Assembly (NCBI RefSeq): GCF_003952725.1
Contig: NZ_CP032509.1
Location: 4,054,001 to 4,118,000, forward strand
Source: Georhizobium profundi
GTDB lineage: Bacteria; Pseudomonadota; Alphaproteobacteria; Rhizobiales; Rhizobiaceae
Length of the DNA: 64,000 nucleotides
Direction of reading: 5' to 3'
Shown here: positions 55,227 through 64,000 of the stretch, piece after piece
Layout of the letters: each line of letters opens with the position of its first letter
Numbering within the stretch: position 1 is the stretch's first letter
Program-made: the position numbers and the translations under genes
The notes under the pieces: generated by a model
What the model saw: only the letters and a program-made list of their open reading frames with translations
Databases searched by the model: none
What the model was told of the DNA's origin: nothing

Positions 55227-57380
55227 ATGGCCGAGCGTTCATTTGCCAAGGAAGTGCAGAAGCTGCGCATGGGTGCGGGCGAGACGTTCCACGGCGAAGG
55301 CATTCTGGCCATCACCAAGGCGCTTCTCGAAAATGGCGTCGGTTATGTCGGCGGCTATCAGGGCGCGCCGATCAGCCATTTGATGGACGTGCTGGCCGAC
55401 GCACAGGACATTCTCGGCGAGCTCGGCGTGCATTTCGAAGCAAGCGCTTCTGAGGCGACGGCAGCTGCGATGCTGGCGGCATCGGTGCACTATCCGATCC
55501 GAGGCGCGGTCACCTTCAAGTCGACGGTTGGCACCAACGTCGCTTCTGATGCGCTGGCAAACCTTGCATCCGGCGGCGTCACCGGCGGCGCGCTCGTTAT
55601 CGTCGGCGAAGATTACGGCGAAGGCTCCTCCATCATGCAGGAGCGCAGCCACGCCTTTGCCATGAAGAGCCAGATCTGGCTGCTCGACCCGCGCCCAAAC
55701 CTGCCATCCATCGTTGAGACGGTCCGCCACGGGTTCGAACTGTCCGAGGCATCGAACACGCCGGTCATGATGCAGGTGCGCATTCGCGGCTGCCATGTGC
55801 ATGGACGCTTCACCGCGTCCGACAACAAGCGGCCGGGCATGAGCGTGCGTGACGCGCTGGAGAATCCGCGCCGCGACACCAACCGCATCGTGCTGCCGCC
55901 CGCCTCGTTCCTGCACGAGCAGGAAAAGATCAACAAGCGCCTACCGCAGGCGATGGACTACATCCGCAAGAACAACGTCAACGAGTTCTTCGGACCGGAC
56001 GAAGCCAAAGTCGGCATCGTTCTGCAGGGCGGCATGTACAACGCGGTGCTTCGCGCCCTGCAGCGCATCGGCCTTGCGGACATCTACGGCGAGACGAAGG
56101 TTCCGCTTTATGTCCTGAACTGTGTCTATCCGCTTCTGACCGACGAATTCCTGGACTTCTGTGCCGGCAAGGACGCAGTGCTCGTCGTGGAGGAAGGCCA
56201 GCCAGACTATATCGAGCAGGCCTTCGGCTCGATGCTCTACAAGGCTGGCGGAACGACGAAGCTGATCGGCAAGGGCCCCTTCCCTATGGCCGGAGAATAT
56301 ACCGGCCAGGTCATGCTCGACGGCATCCGCACCTTCCTGGACGAGCATGGCGGCGGCATCCTGCCTTCGAAGGGCCGCGCTCCGAACACGCCGCTGCCGA
56401 CCGACAGCATCCAGCAACTGCAGACGAAAGTGCCGATGCGGCCGCCGGGCTTCTGCACCGGTTGTCCGGAACGTCCGATCTTCGCCGCCACCAAGCTCGT
56501 CGAACAGGAACTCGGCAAGCACCACATCGCCTCGGACATCGGCTGCCATCTGTTTTCGATCAACGCGCCGTTCGAGCTCGGCGCGACGACGATGGGTTAC
56601 GGCCTTGGCCCGGCGTCGGCTTCCGCCTTCAACGACAAGAACGCGGAACGGCGTTCGATCTCTTTCGTCGGCGATGGCGGCTTCTGGCACAACGGCCTCA
56701 CCTCCTCAGTCGGCAACGCGGTCTTCAACCGCAATGACGGCGTCATCGTCATCGTCGACAACTATTATTCGGCGGCGACCGGTGGTCAGGACGTTCTGTC
56801 GTCGCGCGCCGACAACCGCTCCAAGTCGACCAAGCACCCGATCGCCAAAGCTGTGAAGGGCATGGGCGTCGAATGGGTGCGCCAGATCGACCGCACCTAT
56901 GATGTCGGCAAGCTCAAGGCCACGCTGAAGGAAGCGCTGACCACCGAGGAGAGTGGCCCAAAGGTCATCATCGCCTCGTCGGAATGCATGCTGAACCGCC
57001 AGCGCCGTGAAAAGCCGCTCAAGCAGGCCGCGCTCAAGGCCGGCGAACGGGTCGTGCGGCCGCGTTTCGGCGTCGACGAGGATGTCTGCACGGGCGACCA
57101 CGCATGCATGCGGCTTTCGGGCTGCCCTTCGCTTTCGGTCAAGCAGCTCGACGATCCGCTGCGCGACGACCCGGTCGCGAGCATCGATCAGAGCTGTGTG
57201 GGTTGCGGCAATTGCGGCGAGGTGGCTGATGCCGCCGTGCTCTGCCCGTCCTTCTACCGCGCTGACCTGATCCAGAACCCGACAAGTGTCGACCGGTTTG
57301 CCGACCGTCTGCGGCGCAAGGTCATCGGCTGGCTCAAGAACCGCCGCGAACGCAGCCGCCTCGTTTTCGCGGAGAATTGA
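55227..57380 (+). CDS. iorA: Indolepyruvate ferredoxin oxidoreductase alpha subunit
   Basis: This 717-residue alpha subunit of the two-subunit oxidoreductase carries aryl-2-oxoacid decarboxylation to the CoA ester. The N-terminal half binds pyrimidine (VGGYQGAPISHLMDVLADAQ), the middle TPP region has GDGGFWHNGLTSSVGN near 482, and the C-terminal ferredoxin-like part has two cysteine groups: 621/627/633 (CTGDHACMRLSGCP) and 657/660/663/673 (CVGCGNC...CP). The first group is unusual in spacing. ATG 55227 has AAGGACTGA upstream. iorB follows after 1 nt. A MarR gene and palindrome lie just before it. Confidence 0.92.
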   Translation: MAERSFAKEVQKLRMGAGETFHGEGILAITKALLENGVGYVGGYQGAPISHLMDVLADAQDILGELGVHFEASASEATAAAMLAASVHYPIRGAVTFKSTVGTNVASDALANLASGGVTGGALVIVGEDYGEGSSIMQERSHAFAMKSQIWLLDPRPNLPSIVETVRHGFELSEASNTPVMMQVRIRGCHVHGRFTASDNKRPGMSVRDALENPRRDTNRIVLPPASFLHEQEKINKRLPQAMDYIRKNNVNEFFGPDEAKVGIVLQGGMYNAVLRALQRIGLADIYGETKVPLYVLNCVYPLLTDEFLDFCAGKDAVLVVEEGQPDYIEQAFGSMLYKAGGTTKLIGKGPFPMAGEYTGQVMLDGIRTFLDEHGGGILPSKGRAPNTPLPTDSIQQLQTKVPMRPPGFCTGCPERPIFAATKLVEQELGKHHIASDIGCHLFSINAPFELGATTMGYGLGPASASAFNDKNAERRSISFVGDGGFWHNGLTSSVGNAVFNRNDGVIVIVDNYYSAATGGQDVLSSRADNRSKSTKHPIAKAVKGMGVEWVRQIDRTYDVGKLKATLKEALTTEESGPKVIIASSECMLNRQRREKPLKQAALKAGERVVRPRFGVDEDVCTGDHACMRLSGCPSLSVKQLDDPLRDDPVASIDQSCVGCGNCGEVADAAVLCPSFYRADLIQNPTSVDRFADRLRRKVIGWLKNRRERSRLVFAEN

Positions 57381-57381
57381 G

Positions 57382-58935
57382 ATGACCATTCACCGCCTTC
57401 CCGACCTTCCAACCGACGGCGTCGACGCCACCACGTCGATCATCAAGATCGCGATCCTGGCCGTTGGCGGCCAGGGCGGCGGCGTGCTCACCGACTGGGT
57501 GATCGATCTCGCCGAACATGCGGGCTATCGTGCGCAATCGACATCCGTTGCGGGCGTTGCCCAGCGTACGGGCGCGACGATCTACTATGTGGAAATGACC
57601 CCCGATGGCGGCCGCGATCCGGTCTTCTCGCTGAGCCCGGCTCCCGGCGACGTCGATATCCTCATTGCCGCGGAGCTGATGGAAGCCGGGCGCGCCGTCA
57701 TGCGCGGCTTTGTGACGCCGGATCGTACGACCCTCATCGCCTCGGCCCACCGTGTGCTCGCAGTTTCCGAGAAGATCGTGCCGGGCGATGGCCGCGCGGA
57801 CTCACCTGGCGTGACGGAAGCCGTTGCCGCCGCCGCTCACCGCCTCGTCTGTTTCGACATGGAGCAGGTCGCCGTGGATGCCGGCAGCGTGATTTCCTCG
57901 AGCTTGTTCGGGGCGCTCGCCGGCAGCGGCGCCCTGCCCTTCGAGCGTGAAGCCTATGAGGCCACCATCCGGCGCTCCGGCCGCGGCGTCGAAGCGAGCT
58001 TGCGGGCGTTCAATGCGGCCTGCGACCTCGCCCTTGCGGGCGGAAAGACGCCGGCTGTTGCCGTTCCCGAAGCGGTCAAGGCCGAAGCGCGCGATCCGGA
58101 GGGCCCGGAAGCGCTCGTTTCCGAATGGCGCGCACTGCGCTCCATGGTCGGCGATCTTCCTGCCCCCGTGCAGGACATGGCAGGCCGTGGTCTGCGCAAG
58201 GTCGTGGATTACCAGGATCTCGCCTACGGCCGCGACTATCTCGACCATCTGAAGAGGGTCATCGCCATCGACGATGCCGCGCATGAATGGCGGCTGTCGA
58301 TCGAGGCGGCCAAGTACATCGCCAATGCGCTCGTCTATGACGACATCATCCGCGTGGCAGACCTGAAGACCCGCGCAAGCCGCGAGGCGCGGCTGCGGCG
58401 CGAACAAGGGATCGGCGGCGACGCCATCGCCCATGTGACGGAGTATTTCCATCCGCGTATGCAGGAAATCTGTGGCACGCTGCCCGTCCGCCTAGGACGC
58501 TGGATCGAGAACAGCCCGAAGGTGTTCGGCGCGCTCGACAAGGTGTTCAACCGCGGCCGACGCATCCGCACCGACGGCATCGTCGGCTTCGGCATGCTCT
58601 ACGGGATTGCCACGTTGAAACCCGCGCGTCGCCGCCTGCTCCGCCACGAGGTGGAGATGAAGCACATGGCGCAGTGGCTGGAAACGGCGCTGTCGGTCCG
58701 CGACATTAACTACGATCTGGCCGTCGAAGTGCTGAAATGCCGGCGCCTGATCAAGGGTTACTCCGACACGCATGAGCGCGGCCTGTCGAAATATCGACGC
58801 GTGATGGACGGCCTGCCGATGATCCGCCACCGGGAAGATGCGGCCGACTGGCTGCGGCGCCTGCGCGAAGCCGCCCTTCTCGATGAGGAAGGCAAGGCGC
58901 TGGATGGCGCTCTGAAAACCATAGAGACGCTCTAA
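57382..58935 (+). CDS. iorB: Indolepyruvate oxidoreductase beta subunit
   Basis: This 517-residue protein is longer than the classical 200-residue IorB. The first part (about 15-220) is the gamma-type domain (IAILAVGGQGGGVLTDWVID, STSVAGVAQRTGATIYYVEM), followed by a large C-terminal extension (about 240-517: VVDYQDLAYGRDYLDHLKRV, LFLLFY-poor, helical and rich in Arg) that resembles the tail of the fused enzyme at 6115-9585. ATG 57382 lies 1 nt after the iorA stop. The extension is probably of the DUF6537 type and its role is unclear. Confidence 0.9.
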   Translation: MTIHRLPDLPTDGVDATTSIIKIAILAVGGQGGGVLTDWVIDLAEHAGYRAQSTSVAGVAQRTGATIYYVEMTPDGGRDPVFSLSPAPGDVDILIAAELMEAGRAVMRGFVTPDRTTLIASAHRVLAVSEKIVPGDGRADSPGVTEAVAAAAHRLVCFDMEQVAVDAGSVISSSLFGALAGSGALPFEREAYEATIRRSGRGVEASLRAFNAACDLALAGGKTPAVAVPEAVKAEARDPEGPEALVSEWRALRSMVGDLPAPVQDMAGRGLRKVVDYQDLAYGRDYLDHLKRVIAIDDAAHEWRLSIEAAKYIANALVYDDIIRVADLKTRASREARLRREQGIGGDAIAHVTEYFHPRMQEICGTLPVRLGRWIENSPKVFGALDKVFNRGRRIRTDGIVGFGMLYGIATLKPARRRLLRHEVEMKHMAQWLETALSVRDINYDLAVEVLKCRRLIKGYSDTHERGLSKYRRVMDGLPMIRHREDAADWLRRLREAALLDEEGKALDGALKTIETL

Positions 58936-59009
58936 ATATCTTTCGGAGAGAAGATTTCCCAGCATGGGCGAGCCTGTGGATTGACCCGCAGAACGCCCGC
59001 CCCTACACG

Positions 59010-59200
59010 AGTGCTCGGAACGGGTTTCACCTTCGGGTGGATGAAAAGGGAATGCGGTTCGGCCATTCGGCCAACTCCGCAACTGCCCCCGCAACTGTAG
59101 CCGCCGAGCTTCCTTCCACGATGCCACTGGATGTGTTCGCACATTCGGGAAGGCGGAAGACGAAGCGTTGACGCGGAAGTCAGGAGACCTGCCTGTTCCA
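59010..59200 (+). promoter_or_regulatory. Cobalamin riboswitch
   Basis: The 463-nt gap 58936-59398 holds the conserved pieces in order: AAAAGGGAAT near 59044, AACTGCCCCCGCAACTGT near 59081-59098, GCCACTGG at 59123-59130, GGGAAGG, and the B12 box AGTCAGGAGACCTGCC at 59178-59193. It sits in front of btuB on the coding strand. Coenzyme B12 binding should shut off expression of the downstream operon. The remaining 200 nt to the btuB start look unstructured to my eye. Confidence 0.95.
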
Positions 59201-59398
59201 GTCACCCATGCGTGGACACGGGGTGTGGTCCATGCGCGGTCGTCCGTGGCGGTGACATTTGAAAGAGTGTTGCCGCACGCCGGGTGCGACCTTTGGTGAG
59301 CCTTTGTGCATATCGCCTCTGCCGTCCGTCCGTCTGCGGTTTCTGATGAAACCGGGAGCGCGCCACCGAGCCGTTCCACGACCCGAAGGGCAGACCCA

Positions 59399-61357
59399 TT
59401 GCTTAAAGCGTTCATTCCAGCAGGCGCGATCCTGCTGGCAGCTGCCGGCGTTGCCGGCGCTCAGGATACCGAGACCACCACCGTTCTCGACCGACTGCTG
59501 GTCACCGACGGGCTGACGCCGGTGGCAGAGGAAAAATCCGGCCGTGCCTTCACCGTCATCACCGCCGAAGATATCGAGCGAAGCCAAGTGACGTCGGTTG
59601 CCGATATCCTGCGCACCGTTCCCGGATTGTCGGTTTCCCGCATGGGATCGATCGGTGCACAGACGCAGGTGCGGGTGCGCGGCGCCGAAGCCAACCACGT
59701 CATCGTCATGATCGACGGCGTGGACGTCAGCGACACGGCAGCCGGCGAATTCGATTTCGGCAGCCTCATGACGTCCGACATCGAACGCATCGAAGTCCTG
59801 CGCGGGCCGCAGAGCGCGTTTTACGGCTCCAACGCGCTCTCGGGCGTCATCAACGTCATCACCAAGCGCGGCGAGCGTGGCGGCTTCAGGACGAACGTAC
59901 GGAGCGAGACCGGCACGGACGGCACCGTTCTCGGCGGCGTGACGCTGAGCGGTGGGCGCGACGATTTCGATCTGTCGCTCGGCGCCACGTTCCGACGCAG
60001 CGACGGCTACAATGTCTCGCCGTTCGGCTCGGAGAAGGACGGCGACCGCAATGCCACGCTCAACGGCCGGTTCGCCTATGACCTGATGCCGGGGCTGACG
60101 CTCGACGGCACGCTTCGCTACGTCAATCGCCGCAGCGAACTTGATCCGCAGAATTTCGAGACGCTCGGACCGCCGGACTTCCTGCCCGGCCCCTTGGTCG
60201 GTCTGGTCGTAGATGGCGACGAGGAAACGGCGACGAAAGAGCTTGTCGGCTCGCTCGGGCTCACGCATGAATCTGCCGATGGCGCCTGGACGCAAAATCT
60301 GCGCATCTCCGGCAACGACACGTTCCGTGAAAACTTCACCGATGGAGCGCTTGCAACATCCAGCGACGGCAACCGTGTCACCGCTTCCTATCAGGCGACC
60401 TATGCGTTCGACACGCCGAACTTGCTCGACGCCACGCACAAGATCACAGGCGGGTACGAGTTCGAGCGGGAAACCTATCTGCCGTCGCACCTGACCGAAC
60501 GCCAGAGCCGCGATGGGAACTCGTTCGTTGCCGAATATCGCGGCGAGTATCTCGGGCAGTTCTTTCTCAATGGTGCCATCCGTCACGATCTGAACGACCG
60601 CTTCGCCGATTCCACGACGTTCAGCCTCAGCGGTGCCTGGGCCGTTCCAGGCACACTCACGCGTCTGCACTCCTCGATCGGGACGGGCGTCACCAATCCC
60701 ACCTTCATCGAGCAGTTCGGCTATGATCCGGAGAGCTTCGTCGGAAACCCCAATCTCGTTCCGGAAGAAAGCATCGGGTTCGATATCGGCATTGAACAGG
60801 GCTTCCTCGGCGGGGCACTCATCGTCGATCTCACCTATTTCAACCAGGACCTGACGAACGAGATCGCAACGGTGTTCGGACCGGCGCCGACCTATGCGTC
60901 GACGCCGATCAACCTCCTGGGCGAAAGCCGTCGTCAGGGCATCGAGATCGCTGCGACGTTCGATCTCGGATCGGGGCTCTCGGCCAGGGGCAGCTACACC
61001 TATCTCGATGCCAGCGAGCAGAGCCAGAGCGGGGGACCGCGCCTTGCCGAAGTGCGCAGACCCCGCCACTCGGGATCGCTCGGCCTCACCTATCGCTTCA
61101 TGGAAGAGCGCGCGTCGCTCTTCGGCGAAGTGATCTTCAACGGCGAGATGGAGGATGTCGCTTTCGTTCCGACGCTGCCCAGCCGCGTGACGCTCGACGC
61201 CTACCAGACGGTCAATATCGGCGGCAGCTACCGGTTCAACGAGACGTTCGAGGCCTATGGCCGGGTGGAGAACCTGTTCGACGAGGAATACCAGGAAATC
61301 TTCGGCTACAACGCGCAAGGCCGGACGGCCTTCGTTGGATTGAGGGGATCGTTCTGA
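59399..61357 (+). CDS. btuB: TonB-dependent outer membrane cobalamin receptor (BtuB-like)
   Basis: This 652-residue outer-membrane receptor imports vitamin B12. The signal peptide MLKAFIPAGAILLAAAGVAGA is followed by a plug domain (about 40-145, with FTVITAEDIERSQVTSVADI, GAEANHVIVMIDGVDVSD, IERIEVLRGPQSAFYGSNA) and a beta-barrel ending ENLFDEEYQEIFGYN and a terminal Phe (VGLRGSF). I chose TTG 59399 because GAAGGGCAG lies 5 nt upstream and the signal peptide is complete; GTG 59306 would add a non-signal tail. It follows a cobalamin riboswitch, and its stop overlaps the start of the next gene. Confidence 0.93.
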   Translation: MLKAFIPAGAILLAAAGVAGAQDTETTTVLDRLLVTDGLTPVAEEKSGRAFTVITAEDIERSQVTSVADILRTVPGLSVSRMGSIGAQTQVRVRGAEANHVIVMIDGVDVSDTAAGEFDFGSLMTSDIERIEVLRGPQSAFYGSNALSGVINVITKRGERGGFRTNVRSETGTDGTVLGGVTLSGGRDDFDLSLGATFRRSDGYNVSPFGSEKDGDRNATLNGRFAYDLMPGLTLDGTLRYVNRRSELDPQNFETLGPPDFLPGPLVGLVVDGDEETATKELVGSLGLTHESADGAWTQNLRISGNDTFRENFTDGALATSSDGNRVTASYQATYAFDTPNLLDATHKITGGYEFERETYLPSHLTERQSRDGNSFVAEYRGEYLGQFFLNGAIRHDLNDRFADSTTFSLSGAWAVPGTLTRLHSSIGTGVTNPTFIEQFGYDPESFVGNPNLVPEESIGFDIGIEQGFLGGALIVDLTYFNQDLTNEIATVFGPAPTYASTPINLLGESRRQGIEIAATFDLGSGLSARGSYTYLDASEQSQSGGPRLAEVRRPRHSGSLGLTYRFMEERASLFGEVIFNGEMEDVAFVPTLPSRVTLDAYQTVNIGGSYRFNETFEAYGRVENLFDEEYQEIFGYNAQGRTAFVGLRGSF

Positions 61358-62208
61358 CGCTTGGCGCGCGCAGCTTTCTGCTGAGCCTAGTCGGCGTGGT
61401 GGCCGTTGCCGCCGCGCCGACAGCCAGCGCCGAGACCATGCCGCAACGCGTGGTGTCAATGAATGTCTGCACCGATCAGCTTGCCATGCTGCTTGCCGCC
61501 GACGGCCAGCTGATCTCGGTTTCAAGCCTTGCCCGTGACGCCGATTATTCCATGCTGGCCGAAGATGCAGCAGCCTATCCGATCAATTACGGGCGCGCCG
61601 AGGAAATCCATCAGCTGAACCCGGATCTGGTGCTTGCCGGAACGTTCACCACCCGCAGCACAGTTGCGATGCTCCGCCGGCTCGGCATCCGCGTCGAGGA
61701 ATTTGCACCGGAAACGTCGCTCGATGACATCCGGTCAAACCTTCAGCGGATGGGCGAAATTCTCGGGCGGGAAGACGATGCTGCGGAGCTTGTCGCCGCA
61801 TTCGATGCGCGGCTAGCCGGCTTGGCCAGCGACCAGTCGAATCTCGATGTCGCCATCTACGAGCCCGACAGCTATGCGCTCGGGCCCGGCACGCTTGCCC
61901 ATGCGGTGGTTGAAGCCGCCGGTCTCACCAATGTTGCGGATGCGCTCGGCGTGACGGGCATGGGGCGCGTGCCGCTCGAGGTCATGGTCATGCAAGCGCC
62001 CGACATTCTCGTGACGACCGATGACGGCGACGAAGTGCGCGTGCGTGCCGAGGAAAACTTCGCCCATCCCGCCTTCCGGCGCGTGGCTGCGACCAGCCGA
62101 ACGCTTTCTTTGCCCGGCCCGCACTGGGTGTGCGGCGGGCCCTTCACCCTCGATGCGATCGAACTCCTGCAGAATGCTGCAGCCGACATCGCGGTTGGCC
62201 GGCCATGA
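61354..62208 (+). CDS. btuF: Cobalamin ABC transporter periplasmic binding protein (BtuF-like)
   Basis: This 284-residue binding protein of the BtuF/FepB class has the mature stretch QRVVSMNVCTDQLAMLLAAD, LNPDLVLAGTFTTRSTVAML, PLEVMVMQAPDILVT and GPHWVCGGPFTLDA. The signal peptide (TLGARSFLLSLVGVVAVAAA...SA) needs an upstream start: CTG 61354 overlaps the btuB stop (CTGA) with GAGGGG 6 nt before. The first standard start is GTG 61396, which would lose the positively charged part of the signal. Confidence is high for the gene and moderate for this start. Confidence 0.88.
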   Translation: MTLGARSFLLSLVGVVAVAAAPTASAETMPQRVVSMNVCTDQLAMLLAADGQLISVSSLARDADYSMLAEDAAAYPINYGRAEEIHQLNPDLVLAGTFTTRSTVAMLRRLGIRVEEFAPETSLDDIRSNLQRMGEILGREDDAAELVAAFDARLAGLASDQSNLDVAIYEPDSYALGPGTLAHAVVEAAGLTNVADALGVTGMGRVPLEVMVMQAPDILVTTDDGDEVRVRAEENFAHPAFRRVAATSRTLSLPGPHWVCGGPFTLDAIELLQNAAADIAVGRP

Positions 62209-63206
62209 CGCGCCCAGCCGGCACCAAGGCGCTGCTCGGCGGGCTCTCCGTGCTCGTGCTTATGCTGTTCTTCCTGTCGCTTCTGACCGGGCCGGCCGAT
62301 ATCTCGCCGGTCGACAGCCTTCGCGTGCTCGTCTCGCCCGACGACAGCGCGCTGACACTGGTCATGTGGGAAATCCGCCTGCCACGGGCGCTTCTCGGCC
62401 TGATGATCGGCGCCTCGCTCGGGCTTTCCGGGGCGGTGCTGCAGGGCTATCTGCGCAATCCGCTGGCCGAACCCGGCCTGCTCGGCGTCAGCGCATCGGC
62501 CTCGCTCGGCGCGGTCGTCGCGATCCATAGCGGCCTGGCAGCGGCCTTTGCACTTGCCCTGCCACTGATGGCGCTTGTCGGTGCGCTTGCCTGCGTCGTC
62601 GCTCTGCATCTGCTTGCTGGCCGGATGGGCAGCGCCCTGACGGTCATCCTGGCGGGCGTTGCACTCTCGAGCCTTGCCGGAGCGATGACCTCGCTGGTGC
62701 TCAATCTCTCGTCCAACCCGTTCGCCGCGCTCGAAATCGTCTTCTGGATGCTGGGCTCGCTTGCCGATCGATCGATGGTCCACGTCTATCTGGCAGCGCC
62801 CTTCATGCTCGCCGGCTGGGCCTTGCTCGCGGGCCTTGGCCGCATGCTCGACACGCTGACGCTTGGGCCGGACACGGCCGCCAGCATGGGAACAAGCATG
62901 CGTCGGGTGGGCCTGCTGGCAACATTCGGCACGGCGTTGAGCGTTGGAGCAGCGACGGCCGTGGCAGGCGCAATCGGCTTTGTCGGGCTCATCGTCCCGC
63001 ACCTTCTGCGCCCGCTCGTCGGTTCGCAACCATCACGCTTGCTGCCTGCAAGCGCACTCGGCGGCGCATGCCTGCTTCTGGCGGCAGATGTGGCCGTGCG
63101 CCTGATCGCGCCGGAGCGCGACCTGAAGCTCGGTGTGCTAACGGCCGCGATCGGTGCTCCCTTCTTCCTGTGGCTCGTGATCAAGCACCGCAGGAGCGCT
63201 GCATGA
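62205..63206 (+). CDS. btuC: Cobalamin ABC transporter permease (BtuC-like)
   Basis: This 333-residue FecCD-type inner-membrane permease has about ten hydrophobic segments. Motifs: WEIRLPRALLGLMIGASLGLSGAVLQGYLRNPLAEPGLLG, GAIGFVGLIVPHLLRPLVG and KLGVLTAAIGAPFFLWLV. ATG 62205 overlaps the btuF stop by 4 nt, and its own stop overlaps btuD, so the genes are coupled. In the pump it passes cobalamin (or a related corrinoid) through the inner membrane. Confidence 0.94.
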   Translation: MTRPAGTKALLGGLSVLVLMLFFLSLLTGPADISPVDSLRVLVSPDDSALTLVMWEIRLPRALLGLMIGASLGLSGAVLQGYLRNPLAEPGLLGVSASASLGAVVAIHSGLAAAFALALPLMALVGALACVVALHLLAGRMGSALTVILAGVALSSLAGAMTSLVLNLSSNPFAALEIVFWMLGSLADRSMVHVYLAAPFMLAGWALLAGLGRMLDTLTLGPDTAASMGTSMRRVGLLATFGTALSVGAATAVAGAIGFVGLIVPHLLRPLVGSQPSRLLPASALGGACLLLAADVAVRLIAPERDLKLGVLTAAIGAPFFLWLVIKHRRSAA

Positions 63207-63973
63207 GCGGGCTTGTCGTTCAGAACCTGTCGGTGCGGCTCGGACGGCGTGCGGTGCTCGATGGCGTCTCCTTCACCGCGACAAAGGGCGAAATGATCGG
63301 GCTTGTCGGCGTCAATGGCGCGGGGAAATCGACGCTTCTGCGTGCCCTTGTCGGCCTGTTGCCCAGCCATGGCACCATGGAGGTCGATGGCGTCGATCTG
63401 CGGCGCATAAGTGCCGGCGAACGCGCCCGGCGCATCGCCTATCTTCCGCAGGAACGTGAGATTGCCTGGCCCATCGCCGTCGCAGATCTCGTCGCGCTCG
63501 GTCGCACCCCGCACCGCAAGCCCTTCGCACCGCTTGCGCATGCGGATCTCGAGGCGATCGATCGCGCAATGGCACGGATGGATGTGGAACATCTGCGCGC
63601 CGTGCCGGCAACCGAGCTTTCGGGCGGCGAGCGCGCCCGCGCGCTGATCGCCCGGGCGCTTGCGCAGGAAGCGCCGCTGCTCCTCGTGGACGAACCGACC
63701 GCCGGGCTCGATCCCGGGCATCAGATCGATCTCATGCAGGTATTGACCGATCTGACCGCAGGCGGCACGACCGTGCTCGTCTGCATTCACGATCTGGCGC
63801 TGGCCGCCCGCTGGTGCAGCCGCATTCTTCTGGTCGACGCTGGAACGATCAAGGCCGACGGGCTGCCCGAAGACGTGCTGAGCCACGAGATGCTCGGCAG
63901 CATCTATGGCATCACTGCCCATATTGCCGAAGTGGACGGCCGGACCATCATCCAGCCGCTTGGCCGCGTTTAG
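63203..63973 (+). CDS. btuD: Cobalamin ABC transporter ATP-binding protein (BtuD-like)
   Basis: This 256-residue ATPase of the FecE/BtuD class drives import: Walker A GVNGAGKST, signature LSGGERAR, Walker B LLLVDEPTAGLD and switch His in VLVCIHDLALAARW. ATG 63203 overlaps the btuC stop (ATGA). It ends the operon, and the window ends 27 nt later. Confidence 0.94.
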   Translation: MSGLVVQNLSVRLGRRAVLDGVSFTATKGEMIGLVGVNGAGKSTLLRALVGLLPSHGTMEVDGVDLRRISAGERARRIAYLPQEREIAWPIAVADLVALGRTPHRKPFAPLAHADLEAIDRAMARMDVEHLRAVPATELSGGERARALIARALAQEAPLLLVDEPTAGLDPGHQIDLMQVLTDLTAGGTTVLVCIHDLALAARWCSRILLVDAGTIKADGLPEDVLSHEMLGSIYGITAHIAEVDGRTIIQPLGRV

Positions 63974-64000
63974 AACGTTTGAGCGATCAATCGTCGTTCG

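Noticed and set aside
59306..59398. GTG start for btuB giving 31 more residues
   Set aside because: The extra residues are polar and would place the signal peptide internally; TTG 59399 with GAAGGGCAG upstream gives a normal signal.
59180..61525. 781-codon minus-strand frame across btuB
   Set aside because: Antisense of the receptor gene, running over the riboswitch end; no family motifs.

Overview
The window is GC-rich, densely packed bacterial chromosome. Split transhydrogenase alpha subunits, an aa3 oxidase subunit IV, a GAAC-N7-GAAC LexA-type box, a probable alphaproteobacterial ornithine decarboxylase leader, a fused indolepyruvate oxidoreductase and many LacI/ABC sugar modules point to an alphaproteobacterium of the order Hyphomicrobiales (Rhizobiales). 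The genus cannot be fixed by reading. I see no rRNA, tRNA, CRISPR array, transposase or prophage block. It looks like ordinary chromosome with accessory catabolic islands.

Layout. 1-2.6 kb: end of a proton-translocating transhydrogenase operon (pntAA-pntAB-pntB, cut by the left edge) led by a small cytochrome oxidase subunit IV gene. 2.7-9.6 kb: a FeeM-like N-acyl amino acid synthase, a membrane PAS-GGDEF-EAL protein and a 1156-residue fused indolepyruvate ferredoxin oxidoreductase. 9.7-16.1 kb: SDR with a TRAP-type binding protein, a C26 amidohydrolase, a 2-hydroxyacid dehydrogenase with its LacI regulator, a MarR regulator and a creatininase-family amidohydrolase. 16.1-22.5 kb: metal and DNA-repair genes, namely a photolyase-like protein with its FAD domain first, a CobW GTPase with a WD40 partner, and a radical SAM/UdgX pair behind a LexA-type box.

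22.5-37.5 kb: GNAT and ornithine decarboxylase with a long structured leader; LysR; DUF1007 and a NicO nickel/cobalt exporter; small membrane protein and GNAT; aminotransferase; SLC13 permease; two membrane proteins with a divergent TetR; DUF533; KDPG aldolase; N-acetylmuramidase; TrhO. 37.5-49.9 kb is a sugar island: GH1 beta-glucosidase, a five-gene operon (TIM-barrel epimerase, Gfo/Idh/MocA dehydrogenase, three ABC subunits) with paired LacI operators and a divergent LacI gene, then xylB-xylA with a LacI regulator. 50.1-64.0 kb: zinc metallopeptidase, an Ehu-like polar amino acid/ectoine ABC transporter, a MarR regulator with a perfect 18-bp palindrome in front of a second indolepyruvate oxidoreductase (iorA-iorB), and a cobalamin riboswitch controlling btuB-btuF-btuC-btuD.

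How it fits together. Uptake and regulation dominate: at least four local regulators sit beside palindromes close to their probable targets. The strongest lead for a little-described system is the SOS-type box directly in front of the radical SAM/UdgX pair. Others are the FeeM-like synthase beside a cyclic-di-GMP enzyme, the permuted photolyase, two divergent indolepyruvate oxidoreductases, and a sugar operon that looks built for oxidative (keto-glycoside) processing. All assignments come from reading motifs and gene order; no database search was run.
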